A DNA stretch of 64,000 nucleotides from Kroppenstedtia sanguinis. GTDB taxonomy: Bacteria > Bacillota > Bacilli > Thermoactinomycetales > DSM-45169. Both the position numbers and the translations under genes were made by a program. The stretch covers positions 137,434-201,433 of the forward strand of contig NZ_JBNPXF010000002.1 of the NCBI RefSeq assembly GCF_050433445.1, given 5' to 3'. The notes under the pieces were generated by a model. The model searched no databases, was not told the origin of the DNA, and was given only the letters and a program-made list of their open reading frames with translations. Below, one piece after another: positions 54,421 to 64,000 of the stretch (the stretch's first letter is position 1; the number at the start of each line of letters is the position of its first letter).

Positions 54421-56678
54421 GGGATCGCCCCTTCCCAATCGGTTTTAAGCTGTCGTACCGATGTATCGACTACATGCTTGTCGTTGATGCATACCGAGAG
54501 TGTGTCTCCTCCTACCCTTCCGATTGCGCTACAAGCTACCCCGTGATGGGTCGCCAATTCCCTCAAGGATTCCGCATATTCTTCAGGGACACTCAGTACC
54601 ACTCTGGATTGGGATTCACTAAACAGGCAGACTATAGGTTCCAGGGGAGTCTTCATCTGAATCCTGGCTCCGAGACCCTTGCCAAAACAGGATTCGGCCA
54701 GAGTGGTCACCAGTCCCCCTGTCGAACAGTCATGAGCTGAGGAGACCCATCCTTTTTCGATCGCATCCAAGATCACCCGATACAGCTTTTTCTCCTTCTC
54801 CAAATCGATCGCTGGCGGAGGTCCGGAAATCTCCCCTTCCATCACCAGCTGAAGCTCGCTACCACCCAGTTCTGGAAAAGTCTCTCCCAGAAGGAAGATA
54901 GTATCCCCCTCCTGTTTGAATTCCTGGGTGGTGATATGATCGCGACGGTGAACCAATCCCACCACTCCCACCACAGGCGTGGGATGAATGGTTCCTTTGG
55001 ATTCGTTATATAGACTGACATTTCCACCGACGACCGGTGTCCCCAGCACCCGACAGGCCTCACTCATCCCGTCAACAGCTTCTTCCAGTTGCCAGAAGAC
55101 CTCCGGCTTTTCCGGACTTCCGAAGTTGAGACCATCGGTGACCCCCAGAGGTTCGGCGCCGGAACAGACCACATTGCGTGCCGCCTCAGCCACAGCGATC
55201 GCGCCGCCCTTCGCCGGGTCAAGATAAACATAACGACCGTTCCCATCCGTAGACATCGCCAAAGCTTTGTCCAAGCCCTCCATCATGATCACAGCCGCAT
55301 CGGAGCCCGGCCGGACGGCTGTGCTGGTGCGGACCATATGATCGTACTGACGATATACCCATTCCTTGCTGGCCACGTTGGGAGACGAGAGAACCTTTTT
55401 CAAGGCTTCCTGGGGATCTGCCCCCGTCAGGGACTCTGCCGGACACAGATCGGCAAATTGGCGGTAATAGGCGGGCTCTTTCCCTTTGCGGTGGACCACA
55501 GGGACATCGTCCACCAGTGTATTGACAGGAATGTCCGCCACCAACTTCCCCTGATGCCGAACCCGGTAACGACCGTCATCGGTCACCCGTCCCACTACCG
55601 CTGAGGATAATTCCCATTTGTCCAGGACTTCCCGCACCTCATCCTCTTTGCCTTTCTCCACCACCAACAACATCCGTTCCTGGGATTCGGAGAGCAGCAT
55701 CTCGTAGGGGGTCATCCCCGTTTCCCGCTGCGGAACCTCATCTAGATTCAGTACCATGCCCGAACCGCCTTTAGCAGCCATCTCCGTGCTGGAGCTGGTC
55801 AGCCCGGCGGCTCCCATATCCTGAATCCCAATCAGAATTCCTTTTTGCACCAACTCCAGGCAAGCTTCTAGGAGCAGTTTTTCCATAAAGGGATCTCCTG
55901 CCTGAATGGAGGGACGTTTCTCCCCGGAATCTTCCCCTAACTCTTCAGAGGCGAAGGTGGCTCCGTGAATACCATCGCGCCCGGTACCGGCTCCCACATA
56001 GATCACTGGATTCCCAGTTCCTGTGGCGATCCCCTTTTGCAATTCATCATGGGATAAGACTCCGACACACATGGCATTGACCAGAGGATTTCCTTCGTAG
56101 CTCTCGTCAAACTCCACTTCTCCGCCAACAGTGGGAATCCCAACTACATTTCCATAGTGGGCGATCCCCGCCACGGATTGTTCAAAAAGATAGCGAACCC
56201 GGGGGTTGGATATCTTTCCGAAACGAAGAGAATTGAGCAGAGCCACTGGCCGGGCTCCCATGGAAAACACATCCCGGATAATTCCCCCGACACCGGTGGC
56301 CGCACCTTGAAAGGGCTCCACCGCCGTCGGATGGTTGTGGCTCTCAATTTTGAAGACCACCGCTTGGCCATCTCCGATATCCAGGGCACCTGCCCCTTCC
56401 CCTGGGCCTTGCAGGACTCTGGCTCCCTCCACAGGGAACCGGCGCAAGAGCGGTTTCGAGTTTTTGTAACTGCAATGTTCCGACCACATCACACTATAAA
56501 TCCCCAACTCCGTCCAGTTAGGCAATCCTCCGAGATGATCGATGATCAGTTGATACTCATCTGCGACCAACCCCAGCTCCAGATATAGCTGCTGCTCTTT
56601 GATTTCCTCCGGGGTCGGCTCAGACTCCGTTACCCGCTCCACCACGGATTCCCTTATCCTTTGTTCAGGCTGCACCAT
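54390..56678 (-). CDS. purL: Phosphoribosylformylglycinamidine synthase subunit PurL
   Basis: ATP-dependent synthetase subunit of the PurSQL complex (FGAR to FGAM). 762 residues, the small bacterial type. [91 protein letters not shown] and [19 protein letters not shown]. Start at the ATG at 56678, overlapping purQ by 14 bases. Confidence 0.97.
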   Translation of the reverse strand: MVQPEQRIRESVVERVTESEPTPEEIKEQQLYLELGLVADEYQLIIDHLGGLPNWTELGIYSVMWSEHCSYKNSKPLLRRFPVEGARVLQGPGEGAGALDIGDGQAVVFKIESHNHPTAVEPFQGAATGVGGIIRDVFSMGARPVALLNSLRFGKISNPRVRYLFEQSVAGIAHYGNVVGIPTVGGEVEFDESYEGNPLVNAMCVGVLSHDELQKGIATGTGNPVIYVGAGTGRDGIHGATFASEELGEDSGEKRPSIQAGDPFMEKLLLEACLELVQKGILIGIQDMGAAGLTSSSTEMAAKGGSGMVLNLDEVPQRETGMTPYEMLLSESQERMLLVVEKGKEDEVREVLDKWELSSAVVGRVTDDGRYRVRHQGKLVADIPVNTLVDDVPVVHRKGKEPAYYRQFADLCPAESLTGADPQEALKKVLSSPNVASKEWVYRQYDHMVRTSTAVRPGSDAAVIMMEGLDKALAMSTDGNGRYVYLDPAKGGAIAVAEAARNVVCSGAEPLGVTDGLNFGSPEKPEVFWQLEEAVDGMSEACRVLGTPVVGGNVSLYNESKGTIHPTPVVGVVGLVHRRDHITTQEFKQEGDTIFLLGETFPELGGSELQLVMEGEISGPPPAIDLEKEKKLYRVILDAIEKGWVSSAHDCSTGGLVTTLAESCFGKGLGARIQMKTPLEPIVCLFSESQSRVVLSVPEEYAESLRELATHHGVACSAIGRVGGDTLSVCINDKHVVDTSVRQLKTDWEGAIPWMMNLSSTN

Positions 56679-57348
56679 ACATCCCCTCCCAGGTTTGAAG
56701 CATGGATTGAAACAGACGAACGCCGTCGGCAGTTCCCATCCAATCATAGATCGCCCGTTCCGGATGGGGCATCAATCCCAGCACGTTTCCCTGCGAGTTG
56801 GTCACCCCGGCGATGCCGGACACGGAACCGTTGGGGTTTTCTCCGGAATAACGGAAAACGATGCGCCCTTGGTCCTCCAATGTCTTCAGAGTCTCTGGAT
56901 CACAGTAGTAATTTCCTTCCCCATGAGCGATGGGAAAATGAATCTCCTCTCCGGCTTCATACAGACGGGTAAAGGGAAGCTGATGATTCTCCACCCGTAA
57001 AGATTGGATGGCACAGCGGAATTGGAGGTGGTCGTTCACCCGCATGGCACCCGGGAGCAGCCCCGCTTCCAAGAGTATTTGGAAACCATTGCAAATTCCG
57101 AGGATCAGCTTCCCCTTTTCCGCTGCCTCCGCCACGGAATCCATCACAGGAGAGAAGCGGGCCAGTGCCCCTGTACGCAGGTAATCTCCATAGGAGAATC
57201 CACCGGGCAGAATGATGGCATCATAGGTTTCCAGGTTGCCTTCGGTATGCCAGACCAGGTCCACCGGACGATCCAGAATCTCCCGCACCGCTTTGGCACA
57301 GTCTACATCACAGTTGGAACCGGGAAAAACCGGAACAGCGAATCGCAT
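56665..57348 (-). CDS. purQ: Phosphoribosylformylglycinamidine synthase glutaminase subunit PurQ
   Basis: Class I glutamine amidotransferase that supplies ammonia to PurL. 227 residues. [38 protein letters not shown], nucleophile elbow [18 protein letters not shown] (Cys), and the His/Glu pair in [13 protein letters not shown]. Two bases separate it from the upstream purS. Confidence 0.96.
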   Translation of the reverse strand: MRFAVPVFPGSNCDVDCAKAVREILDRPVDLVWHTEGNLETYDAIILPGGFSYGDYLRTGALARFSPVMDSVAEAAEKGKLILGICNGFQILLEAGLLPGAMRVNDHLQFRCAIQSLRVENHQLPFTRLYEAGEEIHFPIAHGEGNYYCDPETLKTLEDQGRIVFRYSGENPNGSVSGIAGVTNSQGNVLGLMPHPERAIYDWMGTADGVRLFQSMLQTWEGMYGAA

Positions 57349-57350
57349 AA

Positions 57351-57602
57351 TTAGGCCTCCTTTTCCAGTCGGTACTCGTAATCCTCGATCACCGGGTTGG
57401 CCAACAACTGCTGACACATGGCATCTACCCGTTTTCCCGCCTCGGCCTCATCTGTGGTGTTCAGCCAAAGCTCCATCGTTTTGCCGATCCGGACTCCTTC
57501 TACTTCAGCGTAACCGAGAGAATGAAGGGATCCCTTGACAGCAGTCCCTTGGGGATCCAACACACTGGGTTTCAGACGAACTGTGATCATCGCTTTATAC
57601 AT
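57351..57602 (-). CDS. purS: Phosphoribosylformylglycinamidine synthase subunit PurS
   Basis: Small structural subunit bridging PurL and PurQ. 83 residues, [19 protein letters not shown] then [20 protein letters not shown] and [18 protein letters not shown], all family hallmarks. Start at the ATG at 57602, overlapping the end of purC by eight bases. Confidence 0.95.
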   Translation of the reverse strand: MYKAMITVRLKPSVLDPQGTAVKGSLHSLGYAEVEGVRIGKTMELWLNTTDEAEAGKRVDAMCQQLLANPVIEDYEYRLEKEA

Positions 57603-58314
57603 GGGCTTCCCCTCCCAAACGGTGCCAAATTTCGCGATAGGCATCTTCCACATGACCCAGATCCCGTCGGAATCGATCTTTGTCCAACTTTTCATAGGTT
57701 TGCCGGTCCCAGAAGCGGCAGGTATCCGGAGAGATTTCATCGGCGAGGAGAAGCTCCCCCTGGCTATCTACTCCGAACTCAAGCTTGAAATCCACCAATA
57801 TGATCTCTTTCTCAGCCATCAGCACCGACAAATGCTGATTCACCTGAAGAGCAGCCTCCCGCATACCAGTCACCTGTTCTTCCGTCGCTAATTGGAGCAG
57901 AGCGATATGATCTTCATTGATCAGAGGATCTCCCAGCTTATCGTCCTTCAAATAGAACTCCACCACCGGTCGAGAAAACTCCCGCCCCTCCTCCAATCCC
58001 AGACGAGAGGCGAGGGAACCCGCTGCCCGGTTACGAACCACCACTTCTACCGGCAAAATCGTCACATGTTTCACCAGCTGTTCCCGGGGGGAGAGGGTGC
58101 GCAGGAAATGATGGCGGACCCCCTTGCCTCCCAGGTACTCAAAGAAAAAGGCGCTGATCCGGTTGTTCAGCTCTCCTTTCCCCGCGATATGCCCCTTCTT
58201 TTCCCCATTAAAGGCGGTGGCATCATCTTTGTACTCTACACGGACCTGATCCGGATCTTCCGTAGAGAAGATTTTTTTAGCTTTTCCCTCGTAAAGAAGC
58301 GCTTCCCGGTTCAT
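57595..58314 (-). CDS. purC: SAICAR synthetase PurC
   Basis: Joins CAIR and aspartate with ATP. 239 residues. [80 protein letters not shown] and [14 protein letters not shown]. The ATG at 58314 follows GGGGAATCAG, a weak ribosome site. A 345-base spacer separates it from purB. Confidence 0.97.
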   Translation of the reverse strand: MNREALLYEGKAKKIFSTEDPDQVRVEYKDDATAFNGEKKGHIAGKGELNNRISAFFFEYLGGKGVRHHFLRTLSPREQLVKHVTILPVEVVVRNRAAGSLASRLGLEEGREFSRPVVEFYLKDDKLGDPLINEDHIALLQLATEEQVTGMREAALQVNQHLSVLMAEKEIILVDFKLEFGVDSQGELLLADEISPDTCRFWDRQTYEKLDKDRFRRDLGHVEDAYREIWHRLGGEAHV

Positions 58315-58659
58315 CTGATTCCCCTTCTCTCGTTAGTACTACTTTGAGAATGGCTGGTTTAGCTCAAAGCAGTACTAGAAATTTGGTGATTTACGTCCCC
58401 AGCGAACAAGGGGAACATCGCAGAAAAGCGAGGGTGAAGATTGGATTCGCCTCTGTCCCCATCGAGAGTCTCACGATGGGCTTTACCAGTGAGCCAAAAC
58501 GACTCCCCCTCCTGCTCCATTTGACTGAAACACTCGATCCTAGTGCCTGAAGGAGCATTCCTTCCTTTTTAGACGATCGGGGAGGAGTTCTCATTCCAGC
58601 GCCATAAAGACGCCGAAACTCCCTCTCGCAACAACTTTTCCTCACATCCGAAGGCTGGA
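58315..58659. other. 345-base spacer splitting purB from purC
   Basis: No gene supported. It holds the 58334-58377 inverted repeat just ahead of purC. The remainder is neither AT-rich nor coding-like on either strand. purB and purC lie close together in B. subtilis, so this stretch is an insertion or expansion. Confidence 0.5.
58334..58377 (-). repeat. Inverted repeat ahead of purC
   Basis: TAGTACT-A-CTTTGAG and CTCAAAG-C-AGTACTA: 14 of 15 bases pair around a 14-base loop. It ends 20 bases upstream of the purC start, with no T-run in the purB-to-purC direction. It may be an RNA processing or stabilising hairpin, or a protein-binding site. Confidence 0.7.
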
Positions 58660-59955
58660 TCAGAGCAACTCCAAACGGCGAAAGATATCATCCACTCGCT
58701 TCAAGTGGTAACGCGCATCAAAACAATCCTCCAACTCCTCCGGGGACAAGATGGATGAAATTTTATCATCCTGCTCCACCAACCCTCGGAAGGAACGCGC
58801 TTCTTCCCAGGCCTGCATCGCCAACCTCTGAACCCGATCATAGGCTTCTTCCCGCTTCAGCCCTTTGTCGATCAGGGTAAGCAATACCCTTTGTGAAAAG
58901 ATCAGACCGTAGGTTCGTTCCATGTTACGTTTCATATTTTCCGGGAAGACAGTCAGGTTCTCTACGATCCCGGCAAAACGGTTGAGCATATAGTTCAACA
59001 GAATGGTGGTATCCGGCAGGATCACCCGCTCCGCTGAAGAATGGGAGATATCCCGCTCATGCCAAAGGGCTACATTTTCAAAGGCAGTCACCATGTGTCC
59101 CCGCACTACCCGAGCCAACCCCGTAATATTTTCCGATCCGATCGGGTTCCGTTTGTGAGGCATGGCCGAGGAGCCTTTTTGCCCTTTGCCAAAGGCCTCC
59201 TCCACTTCCCGGGTTTCGCTCTTCTGCAGTCCCCGTATCTCTACAGCGAACTTTTCCAGCGAGGTGGCGATCAAACTTAAAGCCGCCAGGTATTCCGCAT
59301 GGCGATCCCGCTGCAAGGTTTGGGTGGAGATAGGCGCTGGCTTCAGGCCCAGTTTTTCACAGACGTAAGCTTCCACAAAGGGATCAATATTGGCGTAGGT
59401 CCCGACCGCTCCGGAAATCTTGCCGACGGCCACTGTCTCCATCGCCCGCACCAATCGTTCCCGGTTTCGTTTCATTTCCGCGTACCACAGGGCCATTTTC
59501 AACCCAAAGGTCGTCGGTTCGGCATGGACTCCATGGGTGCGGCCCATCATCACTGTATTCTTGTGTTCCAGAGCTTTCTTTTTCAAAACGGCAATAAACC
59601 GATCTACATCCTGCAACAAAATCTGATTCGCCTGGCGCAAGAGATAAGAAAGTGCAGTATCCACCACATCTGTGGAGGTGAGGCCGTAATGAACCCACTT
59701 GGATTCCGATCCCAGGGTTTCTGACACCGATCGGGTAAAAGCGACTACATCATGGCGGGTCTCTTGTTCGATCTGCAAAATCCGTTCGACATCGATCCGA
59801 GCGCCTTTCCGAATCTTGACTACATCTTCCTTTGGGATGACTCCCAGCTCCGCCCAAGCTTCACAGGCGAGGATCTCCACCTCCAGCCAGGCGCGGTAGC
59901 GGTTTTCATCGGTCCAGATGGACCCCATTTCCGGTCGGGTGTAACGTTCGATCAT
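58660..59955 (-). CDS. purB: Adenylosuccinate lyase PurB
   Basis: Cleaves SAICAR and adenylosuccinate, releasing fumarate. 431 residues. [67 protein letters not shown] (catalytic His), and the superfamily signature [19 protein letters not shown] (Ser/Lys), then [13 protein letters not shown]. Starts nine bases after purK. Confidence 0.97.
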   Translation of the reverse strand: MIERYTRPEMGSIWTDENRYRAWLEVEILACEAWAELGVIPKEDVVKIRKGARIDVERILQIEQETRHDVVAFTRSVSETLGSESKWVHYGLTSTDVVDTALSYLLRQANQILLQDVDRFIAVLKKKALEHKNTVMMGRTHGVHAEPTTFGLKMALWYAEMKRNRERLVRAMETVAVGKISGAVGTYANIDPFVEAYVCEKLGLKPAPISTQTLQRDRHAEYLAALSLIATSLEKFAVEIRGLQKSETREVEEAFGKGQKGSSAMPHKRNPIGSENITGLARVVRGHMVTAFENVALWHERDISHSSAERVILPDTTILLNYMLNRFAGIVENLTVFPENMKRNMERTYGLIFSQRVLLTLIDKGLKREEAYDRVQRLAMQAWEEARSFRGLVEQDDKISSILSPEELEDCFDARYHLKRVDDIFRRLELL

Positions 59956-59964
59956 CGGATGGTT

Positions 59965-61134
59965 TCAACTCCTCTTTTCGTTGTCAGCACTTTTATTCCA
60001 TCCCAGGCGGTCCACCGTAGCCATGGCTTCTTCTGTACTTTCTCCCAGCACCGTGAGGTGTCCCATTTTCCGGCCCGGTCGACTCTCCCTTTTGCCATAC
60101 CAATGCACCTTGATCTCAGGAGGAAAGTCCCGGATCTGTCCCCGCAGACGATCCACATCCTCTCCCAGAATGTTGACCATTACCGCCGGAGTCAACAGCC
60201 TCGGAGAACCCAAGGGCAGGCCTGACAAGGCTCGGATCTGTTGCTCAAACTGGGAGACAGCACAGGCATCCAATGTATAGTGTCCCGAATTGTGAGGGCG
60301 GGGAGCCAACTCATTCACCCACAGGGAGCCATCATGTAACAAAAACATCTCCACTGCGATCAATCCCCGCACATTCAGCCCCTCTGCAACTTGACGGGCG
60401 AGTTCCTCAGCGTGATGCAAGATTCCACTCTTCACCGGTGCAGGAACGATAGACTGATGAAGGATCTGCTGGAAGTGAATATTCCACGCAGGTGGAAAGA
60501 CAGCCACTTCTCCCCGGATACTTCTCGCCGCGATCACGGAGATCTCTTTTGCGAAGGAGACCCACTGTTCCAAGACATACTCCCGACCCGGCTCCAGTTC
60601 TGTGAAGGCCTCCACTTCCGCTTTAGATGGAAACACCCATTGGCCTTTCCCGTCATATCCTCCGGTGGCCGTTTTGAGAACACAGGGGAAACCCAGGGCT
60701 TGACTCCCGGAGAGAAGCTCTTCTCGGCTCTGAACCCTCCGGTATGGAGCTACGGGAACTCCCGCTTCCTCCAACGCCCTCTTTTCCCGGAGGCGATGAC
60801 GGGTGGTACGGAGAAGTTCGCCTCCCTGGGGGAGAAAGGCATCTTCCTCCAATATCTTCACTACGGCATCATCCACATTTTCAAATTCGTAGGTGATCAG
60901 GTCACTGGTTTCCGCCAGTAATCGTGCCGCCTCCAGATCATCATAATCGGCAACGATATGCCGATCCGCCACCTGACTCCCTGGACAATCCTCTGCAGGA
61001 TCCAATGTGACAAACCGATACCCCATCTTCTTTCCTTCCAGGATGATCATTTTTCCCAGCTGTCCGCCTCCCAAGATCCCGATCGTACTGCCTGGAAGGA
61101 GAGGCTGGTTCCCTTCCACTTTCTTCATACTCAT
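59965..61134 (-). CDS. purK: N5-carboxyaminoimidazole ribonucleotide synthase PurK
   Basis: ATP-grasp enzyme that carboxylates AIR to N5-CAIR. 389 residues. [80 protein letters not shown] and [20 protein letters not shown]. Overlaps the purE stop by four bases (ATGA). Confidence 0.97.
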   Translation of the reverse strand: MSMKKVEGNQPLLPGSTIGILGGGQLGKMIILEGKKMGYRFVTLDPAEDCPGSQVADRHIVADYDDLEAARLLAETSDLITYEFENVDDAVVKILEEDAFLPQGGELLRTTRHRLREKRALEEAGVPVAPYRRVQSREELLSGSQALGFPCVLKTATGGYDGKGQWVFPSKAEVEAFTELEPGREYVLEQWVSFAKEISVIAARSIRGEVAVFPPAWNIHFQQILHQSIVPAPVKSGILHHAEELARQVAEGLNVRGLIAVEMFLLHDGSLWVNELAPRPHNSGHYTLDACAVSQFEQQIRALSGLPLGSPRLLTPAVMVNILGEDVDRLRGQIRDFPPEIKVHWYGKRESRPGRKMGHLTVLGESTEEAMATVDRLGWNKSADNEKRS

Positions 61135-61622
61135 CCCTCACCCAGTTTGGAATCCTGCCAAACTCGTTTTCGGATTTCTTCTCTTCGTTCAAGCAACTTT
61201 ATTTGCAGTTCAGGACGCTTGATTCCTACTATTTCCGCGGCTAGCAAACCGGCATTGACCGCTCCAGCCTCTCCGATGGATACAGTGGCTACTGGAACCC
61301 CCCCCGGCATCTGGACAATGGACAAAAGAGAATCCAGACCGTTCAGAGTAGAGGATTTGATCGGCACTCCAATGACAGGCAACACTGTTTTTGCCGCCAC
61401 CATCCCCGGTAGGTGAGCTGCTCCCCCTGCTCCGGCGATGATTACCTCCAATCCCCGTTCCCGTGCTGCCTCCGCATAACCAAACATCTCATCCGGTGTC
61501 CGGTGAGCAGACACCACTTGTTTCTCAAAGGGAATTTCCAGTTCTTCTAGCACTTCGCAGGCTTTGCCCATGGTGGGCCAATCCGAAGTGCTGCCCATAA
61601 TGACTCCAACCGATGGCTTCAA
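61131..61622 (-). CDS. purE: N5-carboxyaminoimidazole ribonucleotide mutase PurE
   Basis: Converts N5-CAIR to CAIR. 163 residues. [40 protein letters not shown] (catalytic His), [40 protein letters not shown] and [20 protein letters not shown]. Starts at a TTG (61622) with GGAGGG six bases ahead. First gene of the operon. Confidence 0.97.
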   Translation of the reverse strand: MKPSVGVIMGSTSDWPTMGKACEVLEELEIPFEKQVVSAHRTPDEMFGYAEAARERGLEVIIAGAGGAAHLPGMVAAKTVLPVIGVPIKSSTLNGLDSLLSIVQMPGGVPVATVSIGEAGAVNAGLLAAEIVGIKRPELQIKLLERREEIRKRVWQDSKLGEG

Positions 61623-61673
61623 GCGAATCCCTCCATCCCCAATCCCTTTTTAGAATGCCCTTGTGTAGAAATA

Positions 61674-61717
61674 GAAAAAGCCCGGACAGGTAAAAGGGAA
61701 ATCCCTCCCGTCCGAGC
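61674..61717 (-). terminator. Riboswitch-controlled terminator ahead of purE
   Basis: GCTCGGAC and GTCCGGGC pair across a ~22-base loop, followed by TTTTTCTATTT on the minus strand, between the aptamer and purE. Confidence 0.85.
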
Positions 61718-61739
61718 ACACTTCACCCTGGAAAGGCAT

Positions 61740-61810
61740 CTCCCATAGTCCGGAAATTTACGGTTTCCGGGTAGAAACACTCAGGCCCTATCCCCAAGCA
61801 TATATGAGAA
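61740..61810 (-). promoter_or_regulatory. Purine (guanine-class) riboswitch aptamer
   Basis: On the minus strand: P1 TTCTCA with TGGGAG, core TATATG, P2 CTTGGG with CCTGAG, L2 GATAGGG, junction GTTTCTACC, P3 CCGGAAA with TTTCCGG, L3 CCGTAAA, and junction GGACTATGG. The C in GACTATG, where adenine aptamers have U, marks the guanine/hypoxanthine class. Ligand binding would favour the terminator and shut the pur operon. Confidence 0.95.
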
Positions 61811-61845
61811 ATAACTTCAAGTCATTTGTTCAACTGTACAATCTA

Positions 61846-61874
61846 AGTTTAACAGGGTCCTCCACCCTCGTCAA
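61846..61874 (-). promoter_or_regulatory. Promoter of the purine operon
   Basis: TTGACG (61874-61869), 17 bases, TAAACT (61851-61846), ~35 bases ahead of the aptamer. Upstream, CGAAC (61882-61886) and GTTCG (61911-61915) face each other. They resemble PurR boxes, but the gap is 26 bases between CGAA and TTCG rather than the usual 16-17, so PurR control is only a possibility. Confidence 0.6.
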
Positions 61875-62007
61875 TCAAAGGCGAACATTAACATTCAATT
61901 TAATATAAGCGTTCGTTTTTCGCCTGAACAAGGCAAATACGTGACCAATCAGCTGCTCCCCTTGACTCCTGGATCGAAAAGAGTAGAATAGAGTAAAAAT
62001 TGAGGAC

Positions 62008-62045
62008 AAAATAAAACCGGCACCCGGGTTTTCCGGTCACCGGTT
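62008..62045 (-). terminator. Terminator after the symporter gene
   Basis: AACCGGTGACCGG and CCCGGGTGCCGGTT fold into a stem followed by TTTATTTTG on the minus strand, nine bases after the stop. Confidence 0.7.
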
Positions 62046-62054
62046 GCGTTCCTT

Positions 62055-63290
62055 TTACGCAGATTGAGGAACCGCTGAATCTCCCACATCGTCACCTTCC
62101 GACTTTGCCACACAGGCGGCGACCATGGCGTCACCGGTAATGTTGATGGCTGTACGGCTCATATCGAGGAGGCGGTCAACCCCAAGCACGATTCCCAAGC
62201 CCTCCAGGGGCAACCCTACGACGGGGAACACCATCGTCAACATTACAATTCCCGCGGAAGGAACAGCGGCTGTACCGATGGAGGCCAGAGTGGCGGTCAG
62301 GATGATCAAAAGTTGCTGGGTGAAGGTGAGTTCGATTCCATACACCTGAGCGATAAAGATGGATGCGACCCCTTGCATGATGGCCGTGCCATCCATGTTG
62401 ATCGTGGCTCCCAAAGGCAGGACAAAACTGCTGATCCCCTTGGGCACTTTAAGACCCCGTTCCGCCTGCTCAATGGTCACAGGCAGGGCGGCTGCGCTGG
62501 AACTGGTGGTGAAACCCACTTCCATCGCCGGAAACATCGTCTTGAAGAATTTGATCGGGCTCATTTTGGCCCAGAATTTCAGAAACAGGCTGTACGTGAT
62601 CCCTGCGTGAACCACTAATGCCAACAACAGCGTGATCATGTACATCGCCATGGAACCGATCATCTCCAGTCCGGCCTCACCCACAGCTTTGGCCATCAAA
62701 GCGAAGGCGGCGTAGGGAACCACTGTCATCAGCAAGTGAACCAACTTCATCATCACTTCGTTGGCTTGCTCCACAACTTCCTTGAGCCGGGCCACCTTAT
62801 CACCGATCAGGGCGATCCCGATCCCGAAAGTGAGGGCAAAGAAGATGATCTGGAGCATCTCCCCCTCAGCCAGCGCCTGGATCGGATTGTCGGGAATGAT
62901 GTTCATCAATGTCTCCATCACAGGAGGAGCGGCTTCGATATCCGTCTTTTCCGGTTTGTCCACATGGACCCCTTCACCTGGACCCATGACATTGGCCAGC
63001 AGCAAGGCGATGGTGATAGCGATCGCAGTGGTGATCAAATAGAGAAAAACCGTCTTGCCACCGATACGCCCCAGTTTTTTCGGGTTCCCAATTCCGGCGG
63101 CTCCCAAGACGATGGAGAAGAAGACCAGAGGAACCACGATCATTTTGATTGCTCTGATAAACAGATCACCCACTGGTGCAAACAACCATGTGTTTAGAAG
63201 GTTAAAGGCCTCAGGATAAAATTGATTGAGTATAATACCCACGATGAGGCCTAGAATGATCCCAAGAAAAGTTTTAGTTGTGAGTTTCAT
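62055..63290 (-). CDS. Dicarboxylate/amino acid:cation symporter (DAACS, GltP/GltT-like)
   Basis: 411-residue membrane symporter for glutamate, aspartate or C4-dicarboxylates. About eight helices plus two re-entrant loops. KLTTKTFLGIILGLIVGIIL, AIKMIVVPLVFFSIVLGAAG, the serine-rich loop VGFTTSSSAAALPVTIEQAE, FVLPLGATINMDGTAIMQG (the NMDG motif), GTAAVPSAGIVMLTMVF and GVDRLLDMSRTAINITGDAM. Start at the ATG at 63290 (GGTGG ahead). Acidic residues of the tail follow AKSEGDD. Substrate not resolvable from sequence alone. Confidence 0.93.
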   Translation of the reverse strand: MKLTTKTFLGIILGLIVGIILNQFYPEAFNLLNTWLFAPVGDLFIRAIKMIVVPLVFFSIVLGAAGIGNPKKLGRIGGKTVFLYLITTAIAITIALLLANVMGPGEGVHVDKPEKTDIEAAPPVMETLMNIIPDNPIQALAEGEMLQIIFFALTFGIGIALIGDKVARLKEVVEQANEVMMKLVHLLMTVVPYAAFALMAKAVGEAGLEMIGSMAMYMITLLLALVVHAGITYSLFLKFWAKMSPIKFFKTMFPAMEVGFTTSSSAAALPVTIEQAERGLKVPKGISSFVLPLGATINMDGTAIMQGVASIFIAQVYGIELTFTQQLLIILTATLASIGTAAVPSAGIVMLTMVFPVVGLPLEGLGIVLGVDRLLDMSRTAINITGDAMVAACVAKSEGDDVGDSAVPQSA

Positions 63291-63396
63291 GCATACCACC
63301 ACCTATACTTGATTCATAAATCACTTCCCGTTTTAATTAGGGCATTTTCATTGTGAAAGGGCTTACGCCCAAGGTCGAAATAGCCCACTAAACCAT

Positions 63397-63421
63397 TATA
63401 TCATACAGATATATCATACAG
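63397..63421 (-). repeat. Short direct repeats in the symporter promoter region
   Basis: CTGTATGATATA occurs twice, 13 bases apart, on the minus strand. The second copy forms TATGATATAAT, a plausible extended -10 for the symporter gene. The spacing of just over one helical turn could suit a regulator. Confidence 0.35.
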
Positions 63422-63567
63422 AAACAGCATACGGACCATTCTCATTGTGGTGGATAAAGATGCATGAACAACAACCAAAGTGTCTTGAGAGAGGCGTTTT
63501 CATTGGTAAAATGCGGGAATCAGTTGGCAAGCGCTTCGGAGGATTGATCACCCGCTTCATCCTTATA

Positions 63568-63613
63568 AACCAACAACCCCCCTGATCCAAATATGGATCA
63601 AGGGGGTTGTTGG
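63568..63613 (-). terminator. Terminator of the rRNA operon
   Basis: AACAACCCCCTTGATCC and GGATCAGGGGGGTTGTT pair around a 6-base loop, then TGGTTTAT, directly after 5S on the minus strand. Confidence 0.85.
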
Positions 63614-63620
63614 TATAACT

Positions 63621-63737
<117 letters not shown>

Positions 63738-63805
63738 CGACTCAGGATGGATGTCACCCTGAAAACCGGATACAGACTGCAGAGCCAAAGATTACGAAGC
63801 AATTC

Positions 63806-64000
<195 letters not shown>

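Noticed and set aside
58391..58645. Minus-strand open frame in the purB-purC spacer
   Set aside because: No ribosome site, Cys/Arg/Ser-rich composition and no domain. Treated as spacer.
61882..61915. PurR box pair upstream of the purine promoter
   Set aside because: Core bases fit but the spacing (26 instead of 16-17) does not, so it is mentioned only with the promoter.

Overview
The window comes from a Gram-positive Firmicute, most likely a member of the Thermoactinomycetaceae or a close Bacillales relative; this is inferred from gene content, since no database search was possible. The pointers are a full Bacillus-type purine operon behind a guanine riboswitch, the yerA-yerB-yerC and pcrB-pcrA-ligA gene orders known from Bacillus subtilis, a proline T-box, strong GGAGG ribosome sites with many TTG starts, U-tailed terminators, and an rRNA operon end (23S, then 5S) reading leftward at the right edge. 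The backbone is moderately GC-rich. The stretch at about 21.7-35.7 kb is visibly more AT-rich.

Layout: 0-4.6 kb, two tandem class A penicillin-binding proteins (the first cut by the window edge). 4.8-12.5 kb, a small membrane protein, a secreted lipase, a pseudouridine synthase, two XRE-type regulators, a transglutaminase-like lipoprotein and a probable small RNA. 12.7-17.9 kb, ligA, pcrA and pcrB as an operon. 18-21.6 kb, a T-box-controlled prolyl-tRNA synthetase and an SDR epimerase. 21.7-35.7 kb, an accessory region with a decayed bacteriocin-like gene and small membrane partner, a frameshifted cysteine hydrolase, a LysE exporter, a two-component/ABC operon whose first gene is broken by a repeat element and whose kinase lacks its phospho-acceptor histidine, a nitroreductase, a TetR/MFS pair with visible operators, a YhgE-like membrane protein, a double SnoaL protein and a second TetR regulator. 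35.8-39.4 kb, yerC, yerB and yerA. 39.5-41 kb, four small plus-strand genes. 41-47.3 kb, a seven-gene envelope cluster. 47.9-61.9 kb, the purine operon. 62-64 kb, a glutamate/dicarboxylate symporter and the rRNA end.

Two items stand out. (1) The 41-47.3 kb cluster encodes a glycosyltransferase, two CDP-alcohol phosphotransferases, a cytidylyltransferase-like enzyme, an archaeal-type sn-glycerol-1-phosphate dehydrogenase and an ABC-2 exporter. Together they suggest a phosphodiester-containing surface molecule or lipid built from a CDP-activated polyol, possibly of the archaeal glycerol-1-phosphate stereochemistry. PcrB, also in this window, uses the same glycerol-1-phosphate. (2) A family of six non-autonomous mobile elements (117-348 bp, ~19-bp terminal inverted repeats, 9-bp target duplications) is spread from 8.6 to 35.8 kb. 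One copy sits inside a small gene, and removing it with one 9-bp duplication restores an intact reading frame.

The purine operon runs purE-K-B-C-S-Q-L-F-M-N-H-(small membrane gene)-D, with most junctions overlapping, under one guanine riboswitch. A 345-bp spacer with a palindrome splits purB from purC. In B. subtilis the pur, yer and pcr-lig blocks lie next to each other. Here the same order is kept but is opened by the envelope cluster (between purD and yerA) and by the accessory region (between yerC and pcrB).
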